From Desulfosarcina ovata subsp. ovata (GTDB lineage: Bacteria; Desulfobacterota; Desulfobacteria; Desulfobacterales; Desulfosarcinaceae), in contig NZ_AP021879.1 of NCBI RefSeq assembly GCF_009689005.1, positions 1 through 64,000 of the forward strand: a stretch of DNA of 64,000 nucleotides, written 5' to 3'. Of the stretch, positions 37,258-47,380 are shown piece by piece. The position numbers and the translations under genes are program-made. Each line of letters begins with the position of its first letter. Within the stretch, counting starts at the first letter, position 1. Under the pieces are notes generated by a model. The model was not told where the DNA came from and made no database searches. It worked only from the letters and a program-made list of their open reading frames with translations.

Positions 37258-38493
37258 ATGGTTGAAACAGACAATTCCCTGGCCAACGTCAGGGTGTTGG
37301 ATTTTACCGGTGAGTTGGGGCCGTATGCGGCTAAGCTATATGCAGGTTTGGGTGCAGAGGTCATCCATATCGAGCCGATTGGAGGAGATCCGTTAAGAGA
37401 TGTAGGCCCCTTTTATAAAGGCGTCCCCCGAAAGGATGGCAGCCTACCGTTTCTCTACTATAACGCAGGTAAAAAAGGTATTTCTTTCGATATAAAGACC
37501 GAAACCGGCAAAGAGATTTTTATTAAACTATGTGAAACCGCGGATGTTCTTTTTGAAAGCTTTGCTCCTGGCTTCCTTGATGATTTGGGCCTATCCTATG
37601 AGAGGTTAAGTGCGGTGAATCCCAAGCTGGTGCAGACATCGATCACGCCTTTTGGGCAATTCGGTTCACGGGCTGGCCAACCGGGTTGTGATTTAACCTG
37701 CTCCGCACTGGGCGGGTTTTTATTTTTAGCGGGTGTTGGAAATGAAAAGCCGGTCAGGGTTTCCGACAACCAAGCATACCGGATGGCAGAGGCATACGCC
37801 GCTGTCGGCAGCTCGATTGCGCTGTTATTTGCACAAAAAACGGGGATAGGACAATTTGTTGATGTTTCCTGCATGGAATCGGTGGGCATGGCGCTTGAAA
37901 ATGCAATCCAGTATTGGGATCTGGAAGGAAAAATTCGCCGAGGCAGAGGCAAGGAAGCCGGAACGGCCACGATTCATCCCTGTAAGGATGGCTTTGTTGC
38001 GATTGTAGCGATTATGGGAAAAAACAAGGTGATGTGGGAACCTTTTGTAAAATGGATGAAAGATGAAGGTGTTGAAGAATGGGAAATCTTTGACGATGAT
38101 AAATGGATTGACCCCGATTACCGATCATCAGCGGAGGGTTACGAACTGTTCTGCCGAATCTTTGAACGCTTTACCTTGCAAAAAGACAAGCTTTACCTTT
38201 ATGATCAGGGCCAGGCGCACCGCGTGGCCATCACCCCGGTAAGTAACGGAAAAGATCTTTTGGAAAATCCTCAGTTGAATTACCGTAATTTCTGGAAAAC
38301 CCTGAAACATGACAACCTTGACGGGGAAGTCGTATACCCCGGCTCTCCATATGAATTTGGGAACCTTACCTGGCGCCTTGGCGATCCGGCCCCGATATGC
38401 GGTCAGCATACGGGCGTAATACTTGAAGAGCTTGGATACACCAAAGAAGATGTCAGTGCGATGGCAAAGGAGGGAATAATCCATGTCGCTTAA
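37258..38493 (+). CDS. bbsE: BbsE: succinyl-CoA:benzylsuccinate CoA-transferase subunit
   Basis: 411 aa, class III CoA-transferase (CaiB/BaiF) with the family start [27 protein letters not shown] region. In this family a catalytic Asp follows the segment aligned as GVPIAD. Here the matching position is Tyr174 (NQAYRMAE), so this subunit looks inactive. BbsF carries the Asp. The ATG at 37258 has AAAGGAGG seven bases upstream. The stop overlaps bbsF by 11 bases, so the two subunits are made together. Confidence 0.88.
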   Translation: MVETDNSLANVRVLDFTGELGPYAAKLYAGLGAEVIHIEPIGGDPLRDVGPFYKGVPRKDGSLPFLYYNAGKKGISFDIKTETGKEIFIKLCETADVLFESFAPGFLDDLGLSYERLSAVNPKLVQTSITPFGQFGSRAGQPGCDLTCSALGGFLFLAGVGNEKPVRVSDNQAYRMAEAYAAVGSSIALLFAQKTGIGQFVDVSCMESVGMALENAIQYWDLEGKIRRGRGKEAGTATIHPCKDGFVAIVAIMGKNKVMWEPFVKWMKDEGVEEWEIFDDDKWIDPDYRSSAEGYELFCRIFERFTLQKDKLYLYDQGQAHRVAITPVSNGKDLLENPQLNYRNFWKTLKHDNLDGEVVYPGSPYEFGNLTWRLGDPAPICGQHTGVILEELGYTKEDVSAMAKEGIIHVA

Positions 38494-39712
38494 TTTAAAA
38501 AAAGCACTTGAGGGTATTGTGGTATGCGATTTTTCCTGGGTAGGGGCAGGACCGATTACGACCAATGTTCTTGGCCAGTGTGGTGCTGAAATTATAAAGA
38601 TCGAAAGCCTGAAACGTCCGGATATCCTGAGAAAGGGCGGCCCTTTTAAAGATGGTATCGGTGAGGGATTGGAACGAAGCGGGTATTTCGCCAATCGGAA
38701 TCCCAATAAAAAGTGCATTGCCTTGAATATGTCTAAGCCGGAAGCCCGTGATGTCGCGGTTCGATTAATCAAAAAAAGCGACATCATTATTAATAATTTC
38801 CGAGTCGGGCAGATGGAAAAGTGGAATTTGGGATGGGAAGATGTCAGCAAAATAAATCCTCGCATCATCTACGTTACGATGAGTTTGCAGGGTACCAGTG
38901 GGCCGCATAGCAAATATATGGGGTTCGGTGTCAATTTAAACGCGCTTTGCGGGTTGACCGCTCAAGCGGGGGTTCCGGGCCAGCCTCCTTTCGGAACGGG
39001 TACAAATTACACGGACCATGTGATGGTGCCCAGTCATACGCTGTTCGGCATTATGGCGGCGCTGCTTCAACGCGAGAAAACCGGAAAGGGGCAAACCATC
39101 GCCATTTCACAATTGGAATCGGCAATCAGCATGAAACCCGTCGACGCCATGGCTTATGCATCGCATGAAGAAATAGCCGGTCCCATGGGATTCGCCGACG
39201 ATAATGCCGCCCCCCACGGTGTATACACAACGCTTGGGTATAGAAGTTGGATTGCTATCGCGGTTTTCAATGAAGACGAGTGGCAAAGGCTCAAAAGCGT
39301 AATGGAATTTCCTGCCTGGGCTGAAGATGAAAAATTTTCAACCATGACGAAACGGAAGGAAAACGAACAGGAACTCAATCAAAGAGTCGAAGCCTGGACC
39401 AAGGGTCAATATGGAGACTGGCTGGAGAAAAAGCTTGCCGGCAATGCCATTAAAGCAGGTGTCGTCAATGATGCACGGGCTGCGATAGAAGATGATTCTC
39501 TCCGGCAAAGGGAGTTCTGGGCGTATCTTGACCATCCCGTGGTGGGAAGTACACTGTATAATCGCGCACCGATTGTATTTTCCAAGACACCCACAGAGAT
39601 GAATACCGCAGCGCCGATATTGGGGGAACATACAAAACAGGTTTTAACCGACATGCTTGGATACAACGAGGAGGAAGTTGCGCGACTTACCGAAGAAGAT
39701 GTGCTGGTTTAA
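38483..39712 (+). CDS. bbsF: BbsF: succinyl-CoA:benzylsuccinate CoA-transferase catalytic subunit
   Basis: 409 aa, class III CoA-transferase. The catalytic Asp is about Asp178 ([11 protein letters not shown]), in the canonical position. It transfers CoA from succinyl-CoA to (R)-benzylsuccinate, releasing succinate that can be oxidised back to fumarate for BssA. Overlap with bbsE supports a heteromer. Intact. Confidence 0.9.
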   Translation: MSLNLKKALEGIVVCDFSWVGAGPITTNVLGQCGAEIIKIESLKRPDILRKGGPFKDGIGEGLERSGYFANRNPNKKCIALNMSKPEARDVAVRLIKKSDIIINNFRVGQMEKWNLGWEDVSKINPRIIYVTMSLQGTSGPHSKYMGFGVNLNALCGLTAQAGVPGQPPFGTGTNYTDHVMVPSHTLFGIMAALLQREKTGKGQTIAISQLESAISMKPVDAMAYASHEEIAGPMGFADDNAAPHGVYTTLGYRSWIAIAVFNEDEWQRLKSVMEFPAWAEDEKFSTMTKRKENEQELNQRVEAWTKGQYGDWLEKKLAGNAIKAGVVNDARAAIEDDSLRQREFWAYLDHPVVGSTLYNRAPIVFSKTPTEMNTAAPILGEHTKQVLTDMLGYNEEEVARLTEEDVLV

Positions 39713-40302
39713 TATCTTGAGTGAAATCAATTTGTTATATTAAGCAAGGGGGGATAAATGGATTTTTCGATATCTGAAGAGTATATGATGCTTAAAGAGG
39801 CGACGGCAGAATTTGTAAAAAGAGAGATGTTGCCTTTGGATAAAATGTTGCTGGAACGGGATCTGGCCCTGTGGACCGAACCGGGGCCGCTGATTCCCGA
39901 AGAAGACCATGACCGGCTAATGCAAAAAACCAAAGAGATCGGTTTATGGGGGTTGGAGGTTGAAGAAAAATTTGGGGGACAGGGTCTTGGAATGCTGGCC
40001 AAAACCCTGGTTATGGAGGAAATGTCAAAGTCAGTCGTCGGGTTTTCGCATCATGGTTTCACCCTGCCGCCCGATGCACCCAATCTATACTATTTGCATG
40101 AGTGTTGTTCCGAAAGTCAGAGGGATAAATACTTTAAGCCATACTGCAATGCTGAAATCGACTCAGCCATGGCAGCGTCCGAACCCGGTGCCGGTTCTGA
40201 CGTCAGCGGTTTGAAAACGATTGCGGTGCGCAAAGGTGACAAGTGGTTGATTAACGGTACAAAAACATGGATCAGCAAATGTGACTATCCTTCGGTTTTT
40301 TT

Positions 40303-41711
40303 CCAATACTGTTCGGCATATATATTGCCATAACATCCTGTTATTAAAATAAAAAATAGCACTGGACAAAAAGATCGCTTTGTGTTTTAATCATGGTGGG
40401 TACAATTAATTAATCAGGAGGTCTCCATGAGCGAACACATCGACAAAAATGTTTTTCAAACAATTCTATCACCGGTGCTACCATTGATTGAGGTTAATCA
40501 AAATAGTCTCCATAATGATTTGGACACTTACAAGCTTTCATTATCATCGTTCACCACAAATTTGCTTTTTGGAATAATAACCAGAATTAAAAGCGTTGGA
40601 CAAATCGTCACTGAGATCAAAACATCACCAACTGCTAAGGCATTAGGATTGGTCGTCGCATCGAAGTCTATGTATAATGAAGCGTTTAATCGTTATCCCC
40701 CAGAAATATTTAAAGATATATTCCATCAGTTGGTAAAAGAATTGGATTTGCATAAAATTCCGGAAATCAGTCATCTTGGAAAAATGCTAATTGTAGATGG
40801 TTCGCTTTTTCCGGCCATTTCCAATATGGCATGGGCTTGTTACAAGAAAACCGCTAATGCGATCAAAATGCATTTATCTTTTGAACTCAACCGAATGATT
40901 CCAACCGAATTTATCAGTACGGAAGGTAACTTTTCCGAAAAAGAATTTGTTAAGCAAATTCTTCGCGAAGGCATTACATATGTCTGTGATCGAGGCTATA
41001 TCGCTTTCAATCTGTTCAAGCAGATATCCGACAGCAATGCATTTTTTATTATTCGCGGAAAGTCGAATATGACGTACACTGTAAAAGAGTGTCTCACTGC
41101 CACCGTACCGGATACATTCTTGAAATTTTTCAGTGACATCACAGATTCAAATATAATATTCAATAGCGATGAAAACAAAGCAAGTTATCGTATTGTTAGC
41201 TTTACGGCTATGGGCGAAAACTACATTTTGATCACAAACAGAAATGATTTGACAACTTACGAAATTATAATGCTTTACGCTTACAGGTGGCAAGTGGAAC
41301 TTTTTTTTCGCTTCATAAAAAGAACCTTCAAGGGAATTCACTTAATGAGCCAATCTCCTCATGGCGTACAGATACAATTCTACTTGTATATGATTGCTTA
41401 TCTATTGTTATTATCATTCAAACAAGATACGGAAATAATAAGCAGAGAAAATGAAAAAGATGAGCATGAATCTGAAGAAAATAATAAGAACGAAACCTTG
41501 CTAACTTCATCTTCATGCTCCAATTCAAATGCAAAAAGACCATATGTTTGCGGGTTAGTAACTCTTCTTGGAGAAAAATTAAAACAGTTTTATAAAATTG
41601 GTCTTCACTGGTTATTAGCAGTAAAAAATAATTTGTTAGAAATATTTGATGTGAATATCGCCAAAGTTATTGCTCAATACTCTTATCAATGAATGTGCCG
41701 AACAGTATTGG
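40303..41711 (+). mobile_element. IS4-family insertion sequence in bbsG
   Basis: 1409 bp bounded by inverted repeats of 16 perfect bases (CCAATACTGTTCGGCA at 40303 and inverted at 41696-41711). A run of seven T flanks both sides (40296-40302 and 41712-41718), consistent with a 7-base target duplication. One transposase gene inside. Identical ends and a clean target site suggest recent insertion. Confidence 0.92.
40427..41692 (+). CDS. IS4-family DDE transposase
   Basis: 421 aa, full-length. Asp in LIVDGSLFPA (about 125), a second Asp in CDRGYIAF (about 190) and Glu in a YRWQVELFFRFIKR segment (YREK-type signature, about 290) form the DDE set. GGAGG precedes the ATG. Intact, so the element may still move. 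AT-rich. Typical of IS4 or the ISPepr1-like subgroup, with the subgroup assignment tentative. Confidence 0.9.
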   Translation: MSEHIDKNVFQTILSPVLPLIEVNQNSLHNDLDTYKLSLSSFTTNLLFGIITRIKSVGQIVTEIKTSPTAKALGLVVASKSMYNEAFNRYPPEIFKDIFHQLVKELDLHKIPEISHLGKMLIVDGSLFPAISNMAWACYKKTANAIKMHLSFELNRMIPTEFISTEGNFSEKEFVKQILREGITYVCDRGYIAFNLFKQISDSNAFFIIRGKSNMTYTVKECLTATVPDTFLKFFSDITDSNIIFNSDENKASYRIVSFTAMGENYILITNRNDLTTYEIIMLYAYRWQVELFFRFIKRTFKGIHLMSQSPHGVQIQFYLYMIAYLLLLSFKQDTEIISRENEKDEHESEENNKNETLLTSSSCSNSNAKRPYVCGLVTLLGEKLKQFYKIGLHWLLAVKNNLLEIFDVNIAKVIAQYSYQ

Positions 41712-42456
41712 TTTTTTTCATACTGATTGCCGTCACGGACAAAGATGCCCCGAGCAAAGACAAATTTACGGCATTTCTTATCGACAGGGATACACCGGGT
41801 TTGAGAATCGGTCGCGAAATTCCTGTTATGGGCGCCATGCCGACGTGGGATCTCATTCTGGAAGATGTTGAGGTCGGAGACGATGCCGTGCTTGGAGAGG
41901 TCGGTAAGGCTTTTATACCGCTGCAGAACCGGTTCGGTGTGCGCAGGATCGAGCTGGCGTCTCATTGTACCGGAATGGCGGAAAAATTGATTCAAATGAT
42001 GATCGATCAGGCGAATACCCGTGTAACATTCGGCCAGCCATTGGCTACGAGGCAGACGGTTCAGAACTGGATTGCAGATTCTACAATAGAACTGGAGGGG
42101 GTTCGTTTACAACTTTATTATGCAGCTTGGAAATCTGACCAGGGGTACAAAGATTTGCGAATTGAGGGATCAGCCATAAAGGTGGCGGCAACCGAGATGT
42201 TGACCCGAGTGGCCGATAGAGCGATTCAGCTCCATGGCGGTCTTGGACTGTCACATGAATTGGGGATCGAGTATGTTGCTCGTATGGTCAGAATCTGGCG
42301 AATTCTGGAAGGTCCTTCGGAAATTCACAGATGGGCTCTGGCTAGGGCATTACTCAAACAGAAAAAACCATACGACCCGTTTATTGTCGAAAAAGAGAAC
42401 TAACGCGGGAAACCCGTAACCCATGTGCCTCTCCTCAATTTTTTGTTTTCTCGACA

Positions 42457-42699
42457 GAAGTGGTCGAACCGGACGTACTGCCGGATCTCGCAAAAAAGTA
42501 TGCAGAAAGGATCGCCGCCAATGCACCGTTGAGCGTCAAGGCCGCAAAACAAGCCGCTGTTATGGGGTTGGATATGTCCCTGGACCACGGAATTGCATTT
42601 TCTCATTTATTGTGGGGTGTGTTGCGCGATACCGAGGACCGCAAGGAGGGGTTTCAGGCTTTTTCGGAAAAACGGGCGCCTGCATACAAAGGTAAATAG
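42457..42699 (+). pseudogene. bbsH: BbsH enoyl-CoA hydratase, C-terminal remnant
   Basis: Only about 80 codons remain, matching the last third of the hydratase at 57142 (APLSVKAAKQAAVMGLDM is identical). The region coding for the first 170 or so residues, including the active-site glutamates and oxyanion loops, is absent. The scrap begins 50 bases after the bbsG stop, so the deletion joined bbsG to the bbsH end. It has no ribosome site and cannot be active. Confidence 0.9.
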
Positions 42700-42795
42700 C
42701 GGGATTTATTCGCTGGTCGCTTCTGTGCGTCCATATGTTTGGCCAGGATGGAGGGGCTCGAACGCTCCAACGGTTTTACCAAAAAGGGGGGGGCA

Positions 42796-43554
42796 ATGCA
42801 TATCGTTGTATTAGCAAAAGTTGTGCCGGATTACGAAGTTCCGGCTGCCGATTTTGAGTTAGCCAATAATCGTGCCCATGAGCGATATAAGCGGATGATG
42901 GGCCTTTATGATGAAAACGCTATCGAATCGGGCGTGCAGTTAAAAGAAAAATACTCCGCGTCACTTACGATTTTATCGTACGGGGGTAAAGATGATATTC
43001 CGGTGCTTAGAAAAGCGGTGGCCATGGGCGGCGAAAAACTAAGTCTGGTAGTGGGGGATTCTGATGATCCTAACGTGATCGCCGCTAATCTTAAGATGGC
43101 CATCGACAAACTGGAAGATGTGGATTTGATATTGGCTGGCCAGCAATCAGCGGATATGGACAGAGGCGTTGTCCATGGCATGCTGGCCGAGATGCTCGAA
43201 TTTGCTTTTATTCCTCAGATTGCCAAAATAGACCGTGAGGACGGCCAATGGAAAGTTATTCAAAACACAGAGAGCGGATCCCGTGAACTTAAATTTGGTG
43301 GAAACGCTGTATTGTCGATTACCAGTGTTCCGGAAAATGTTCCTCGAATTCCAACTGTAAAATCAATTTTTGCAGCGAAAAAAAAGCCGGTTAATGAACT
43401 TGCAGAAATAGAAGGGAACACGATGCCCATCGATGAAGTTTCGGTGGATATTCCCCAAATAGAGTCTGTATGTGAATTCATACCGGCGGAAGATGACATC
43501 GCCGAGGCCGCTAAAATTCTGCTGAGAAAATTGAGGGAGGAACGATATATATGA
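42796..43554 (+). CDS. etfB: Electron transfer flavoprotein beta subunit, copy 1
   Basis: 252 aa, with typical ETF-beta AMP-binding region (LILAGQQSADMDRGVVHGML near 115). The ATG at 42796 follows a GGGGGG tract. The open frame to 42739 has no support. In toluene bbs operons the ETF genes are bbsI/bbsJ-like. ETF accepts electrons from BbsG. It overlaps etfA by four bases. It is close at protein level to the copy at 58068 but AT-rich in codon use. Confidence 0.93.
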   Translation: MHIVVLAKVVPDYEVPAADFELANNRAHERYKRMMGLYDENAIESGVQLKEKYSASLTILSYGGKDDIPVLRKAVAMGGEKLSLVVGDSDDPNVIAANLKMAIDKLEDVDLILAGQQSADMDRGVVHGMLAEMLEFAFIPQIAKIDREDGQWKVIQNTESGSRELKFGGNAVLSITSVPENVPRIPTVKSIFAAKKKPVNELAEIEGNTMPIDEVSVDIPQIESVCEFIPAEDDIAEAAKILLRKLREERYI

Positions 43555-44438
43555 AAACACTGATTATTGAGATTATCGAGCCAAAGAGGCTTGGCGAATT
43601 GGTCACGGTGAGTAGGGAATTTTGTGAAAAGCCGGACATTGTTGCCGTGGGGGCTGGTCAAATTCCGGGATCATTTGCTAAGGCATACCAGGTGGAAGAT
43701 ACCGTCGCTTCAAATTTGGTTTCGGACCTAGCTTCATTGATCCTGAAGGAGGGCTATGAAATTGTCTTATTAAGCGCATCGACCCTTGGTTCCGGAATTG
43801 CAGCTCCGCTTTCCATTAAACTTTCGGCACCTGTGGTTTCAGAAGTCATCGGAATCAAACCGGAGCTTGTTGTTGAAAGACCTTTGTATGGCGGAAAAGC
43901 GGTTGCAACCTATAAACTCAAAAAAATGCCTGCTGTATTGACCATCCGGCGGAAATATTTTGAATCCGCTGATTTGCAGGGTTTTACTGAACCGACACTA
44001 CTGGGCCCTGGTGGAAAAAAAGTCGAACTCATCGCCGAGACGGAGGAAAAGGCGGAGGGGATACCTCTTGAGGATGCGGAAGTTATTGTATCCGGCGGCA
44101 GGGGGGTTGGTAGCGCGGAAAATTTCTCCATGCTTCAGAATATGGCCGATTTTTTCAATGGCGCCGTTGGTGCGTCAAGGGGTGCCGTTGACGAAGGGTG
44201 GGTGCCGCCGACCCAGCAGGTTGGCCAAACGGGTAAAATTGTGGCCCCTAGTGTTTATTTTGCAGTAGGGATATCCGGAGCCAGCCAACATCTGGCCGGA
44301 ATCGCAAATGCCAAATGCGTTGTCGCAATCAATAAAGATGAAGATGCCAATATTTTCAAACGTGCGAGATTCGGCGTTGTTAGCGATTATAAAAAAATCG
44401 TACCGGTGTTGATTGAAACGCTGAAAGAGGAAGCGTAA
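43551..44438 (+). CDS. etfA: Electron transfer flavoprotein alpha subunit, copy 1
   Basis: 295 aa. The C-terminal FAD domain is clear (VSGGRGVGSAENF near 182, then the QVGQTGKIVAPSVYFAVGIS and GIANAKCVVAINKDEDANIF segments). It forms the ETF heterodimer with the overlapping etfB product. Paralogue at 58820. Intact. Confidence 0.93.
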   Translation: MKTLIIEIIEPKRLGELVTVSREFCEKPDIVAVGAGQIPGSFAKAYQVEDTVASNLVSDLASLILKEGYEIVLLSASTLGSGIAAPLSIKLSAPVVSEVIGIKPELVVERPLYGGKAVATYKLKKMPAVLTIRRKYFESADLQGFTEPTLLGPGGKKVELIAETEEKAEGIPLEDAEVIVSGGRGVGSAENFSMLQNMADFFNGAVGASRGAVDEGWVPPTQQVGQTGKIVAPSVYFAVGISGASQHLAGIANAKCVVAINKDEDANIFKRARFGVVSDYKKIVPVLIETLKEEA

Positions 44439-44503
44439 ATGGGGAGGATCCCTTATTCGGGGGCATGAAATTTGACAATAGGATCATATAGGGGTTGAAT
44501 CTG

Positions 44504-45427
44504 ATGAAAGGATTGGAACTATGTGAAAAATATTTTGTAGAATTTGGCGCCGATATGATCGAAAAAAAATTTCCTCAATACAAACACCGTATTGCGGCCG
44601 GTCTTTTGGGAGACGGTTCGGAATGCTACGGTTTTGATGATGAAATATCAAAGGATCATGATTGGGGGCCCGGGTTTTGCCTTTTTCTCACCCGCCACGA
44701 TTTTGAAGAAATTGGCCGAGCGCTTCAACTTGAATACGATAACCTCCCTAAAATATTCAGAGGATTTCAGCGGTTAACCAGCCAGTGGGGGGCTGGAAGA
44801 GTCGGCGTGATTGAAATCGGGGATTATTATCGGCGATACTTGGGAAGTCCCCAGGCACCCCAAAAGTTACGGCAGTGGCTTTCAATTCCTGAAGAGTACC
44901 TCAGCGCATGCATCTCCGGAAAGGTTTTTTCCGATCCGCTGGGGAAATTTTCAAGAATCAGAGATGAATTGCTCAACTTCTACCCCGAAGATGTAAGGCT
45001 TGTTAAAATATCCGCAAAATGTATGTCATGCGGCCAATCCGGCCAGTATAATTTTATGCGGACTGTCCAACGCCGTGAAATGTTCGCGGCTCAGTATGTC
45101 GAAACAAAATTTTGTTCAGATATAATTTCGTTGGTTTTTCTTTTAAACCACCAGTACACACCGTACTTTAAATGGAAACACCGGGCTGTCCGTGCCTTAC
45201 CGATCTTAGGGGAATTTATCTATTCCAAGGTTGCTGATATTGTATCAAATTCGGACCCCAAGGCAAAAAATGCCATGATGAATGAAATATCCTCAAACGT
45301 GATAAATATGTTCCATAAAGAAGGGTTGAGCAATCTAGACAGTAATTTTTTACTTGATCATGGTCCGGTAATCCACCAAAAAATTAAAGACTCAGATCTA
45401 AGAAAGCGTAATGTGTGGGCAGGATAA
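44504..45427 (+). CDS. DUF4037-type nucleotidyltransferase-like protein
   Basis: 307 aa from the ATG at 44504. A TTG three codons upstream is less likely. An early GDGSECYGFDDEISKDHD segment (about 39-56) resembles the G-S-x-D-x-D core of nucleotidyltransferases, and the DUF4037 C-terminal helical part follows. Target unknown. It stands 65 bases after etfA on the same strand with a GC-poor linker. It probably belongs to the operon, where accessory genes of unclear role are usual after bbs genes in Desulfobacteria. Confidence 0.65.
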   Translation: MKGLELCEKYFVEFGADMIEKKFPQYKHRIAAGLLGDGSECYGFDDEISKDHDWGPGFCLFLTRHDFEEIGRALQLEYDNLPKIFRGFQRLTSQWGAGRVGVIEIGDYYRRYLGSPQAPQKLRQWLSIPEEYLSACISGKVFSDPLGKFSRIRDELLNFYPEDVRLVKISAKCMSCGQSGQYNFMRTVQRREMFAAQYVETKFCSDIISLVFLLNHQYTPYFKWKHRAVRALPILGEFIYSKVADIVSNSDPKAKNAMMNEISSNVINMFHKEGLSNLDSNFLLDHGPVIHQKIKDSDLRKRNVWAG

Positions 45428-45447
45428 TTCTTCTTGTTTGGTGAATC

Positions 45448-46389
45448 ATGATGGATAAGAAAAATTTATTGATCATAGGGGGGAGCTACTTTACCGGCAG
45501 GGTTGTTGTGGAAGAGCTTATAAAAGAAAATGAATACAATGTCTTTGTTTATAACAGGGGAAATTTGCCCCTGAAAAAAAAGGGCGTTAAGGAACTTCTC
45601 GGGGACCGGAATGATATCAATCGAATAAAAGAAGTAATTCCGGACATTGAATGGCATGCGCTAATCGACTTTTGCGCCTATACCCCGGAAGATATTGAAA
45701 AGATGATCATTTCGCTTCCTGGCACCTTTAGACAGTATATTTTTATAAGTACAGCGACTGTCTATGAAGAGAGTGTGAATTTACCGGTTAAGGAAGACGC
45801 ACCGAAACTGACAAAACCACAACCGCAACTTGGTGAATATGCGGATTATGGCTTCAATAAATGGCGGGCTGAATGCAAACTCAGGGAAATGTGTGCAACC
45901 AGAAAAGCTGTCCATACCGTTCTCCGCCCCGCCATCATCTATGGTAAATACAACTATGCGCCAAGGGAATCATATTTTTTCGATCTGATCAGGGATAATC
46001 AACCGATCGTTATTCCCGATAAGCCGATAGCCCTTTTCAGCTTTGCCTGGGTTACGGACGTGGCTAGGTTGGTTGTCAAATGCATCGGAAACGAGAAGGT
46101 ATTTAACCGGGAATTTAATATTGCGGCAGAAGATCTGGTCTCTTATGAAAGATTTATCCAGGTGCTCGAATCTGTCACTGAAAAACGGTTAACTCCCATG
46201 ACGATGAGTGTGGATGAAATAAATAATCGGAAAATTCCACTGCCTTTTCCTCTTGATGAACATCTGATCTATTCAGGATTGGAGTTAAACCAGACTTTGG
46301 CGTATAAACATATTCCGTTCGAGGATGGCATGCGACGAACCTATGCCTATTATCAGTGGCTTCAAAAAAGGCGTCGTTCCCATCTTTGA
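45448..46389 (+). CDS. NAD(P)-dependent epimerase/dehydratase family protein
   Basis: 313 aa, extended-SDR type. It has a Rossmann start IIGGSYFTGRVVVEEL near residue 8 and an active-site region with FISTATVYEE near 100 and a Tyr-containing PQLGEYADYGFNKWRAE segment near 127 (YxxxK reads YGFNK). It could reduce or epimerise a nucleotide sugar or CoA-bound intermediate, and the sequence does not tell which. The weak ribosome site and short gap after the DUF4037 gene suggest the same operon. An ATG one codon later is equally possible. Confidence 0.7.
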   Translation: MMDKKNLLIIGGSYFTGRVVVEELIKENEYNVFVYNRGNLPLKKKGVKELLGDRNDINRIKEVIPDIEWHALIDFCAYTPEDIEKMIISLPGTFRQYIFISTATVYEESVNLPVKEDAPKLTKPQPQLGEYADYGFNKWRAECKLREMCATRKAVHTVLRPAIIYGKYNYAPRESYFFDLIRDNQPIVIPDKPIALFSFAWVTDVARLVVKCIGNEKVFNREFNIAAEDLVSYERFIQVLESVTEKRLTPMTMSVDEINNRKIPLPFPLDEHLIYSGLELNQTLAYKHIPFEDGMRRTYAYYQWLQKRRRSHL

Positions 46390-46405
46390 AAGGCAATTTC
46401 AATCA

Positions 46406-47299
46406 ATGAAAGGAGCTCTTAAATTGAAAGAAAAACCTACTACCAGCGATTTAATAATTCCCCGGGAAGACCCATACTATTATTCCTCCAAAGAGACGAT
46501 AAGCGTTCTCGACAAAATTTATAGTATCTCCCAAAGACATCCTGTTAATGTCCTTGTTGCCGGAAGACAGGGTTGCGGGAAGTCCTCACTGGTCAAACAG
46601 TATGCAGCGGTCTATGATAAGCCCCTGGCCACATTCCAGGTGGGCATTCTATCGGAGCCCGGCCAACTTTTTGGGGAATATGCCCTGGAAGGTGGCGAGA
46701 CAAAGTACAAGCAATTTTTATTCCCTCAAGCCTTGCAGACACCTGGTTGTGTGATCCATCTAGAGGAAATCAATCGGCCTGAAAATCCCAAAGCCTTGAA
46801 CATGCTTTTTTCTCTTTTATCTGACGACCGCCAGGTATGGATGGATGAACTGGGAACTTTAAATGTTGCAGACGGTGTGGTGTTTTTCGCTACCCTCAAT
46901 GAAGGGGAAGACTTTATCGGGACAGAATTGCTTGACCCGGCGCTTCGGGATCGGTTTTATATTTTGCTGATGGATTATCTCCCCAATGAAGTCGAAAGGG
47001 AGGTGCTGATTAAGAAAACCGGTATATCCGATGAAGACGCCGATCAGATAATCGAATCGATCAACACCCTCCGGGGCAATTCCGAGTTATCCATGGAGGT
47101 ATCAACGCGGACGGCATTGATGATCGGTGAAATGATGGCCGTCGGTGCTTCCTTGAGAGAAGCCATCGTCACCAGCCTTCAAACCGACAATGAAACGTTG
47201 GAATCCATTCTACTCTCCCTTCATATAGAGAAGGGCTATAAGGAAATGGGCAAATCAGAGTATTTGCTGCTTACCAAGGAAATGTTGCTTAAAAAATAG
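46406..47299 (+). CDS. MoxR-type AAA+ ATPase (BssE-like)
   Basis: 297 aa. Walker A GRQGCGKSS near residue 55, Walker B VIHLEEIN near 115, and ATLNEG/DPALRDRF as sensor regions: the MoxR/NorQ/CbbQ AAA+ group. BssE of toluene degraders belongs here and is thought to help activate or assemble benzylsuccinate synthase. It is paired with a VWA protein, as NorQ is with NorD. The ATG at 46406 has a weak site. A TTG at 46424 is preceded by AGGAG at 8 bases and is a real alternative. It is distant from bssDCAB, here in the bbs operon. Confidence 0.8.
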   Translation: MKGALKLKEKPTTSDLIIPREDPYYYSSKETISVLDKIYSISQRHPVNVLVAGRQGCGKSSLVKQYAAVYDKPLATFQVGILSEPGQLFGEYALEGGETKYKQFLFPQALQTPGCVIHLEEINRPENPKALNMLFSLLSDDRQVWMDELGTLNVADGVVFFATLNEGEDFIGTELLDPALRDRFYILLMDYLPNEVEREVLIKKTGISDEDADQIIESINTLRGNSELSMEVSTRTALMIGEMMAVGASLREAIVTSLQTDNETLESILLSLHIEKGYKEMGKSEYLLLTKEMLLKK

Positions 47300-47380
47300 C
47301 GTCATCATCAGGAAAACAGCTCGCGTCCTGGACTGAAACAGAACACGACAACGGCCATGAATGCAAAAGGAGGTGATTGA

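Larger units (their letters stand above)
39758..42403 (+). pseudogene. bbsG: BbsG: benzylsuccinyl-CoA dehydrogenase, split by an IS element
   Basis: Left part 39758-40302 (FAD/acyl-CoA dehydrogenase N-half, EPGAGSDVSG and the NGTKTWIS segment) and right part 41719-42403 (C-half, with LHGGLGLSHE and the flavin-binding helix). Joined after removing 40303-41718, they give an unbroken 409-aa protein with DYPSVFF continuing into ILIAV, as expected of BbsG. The enzyme dehydrogenates (R)-benzylsuccinyl-CoA and passes electrons to ETF. As it stands the product is a 191-residue truncated peptide ending in IS sequence. There is no other damage. Confidence 0.92.
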
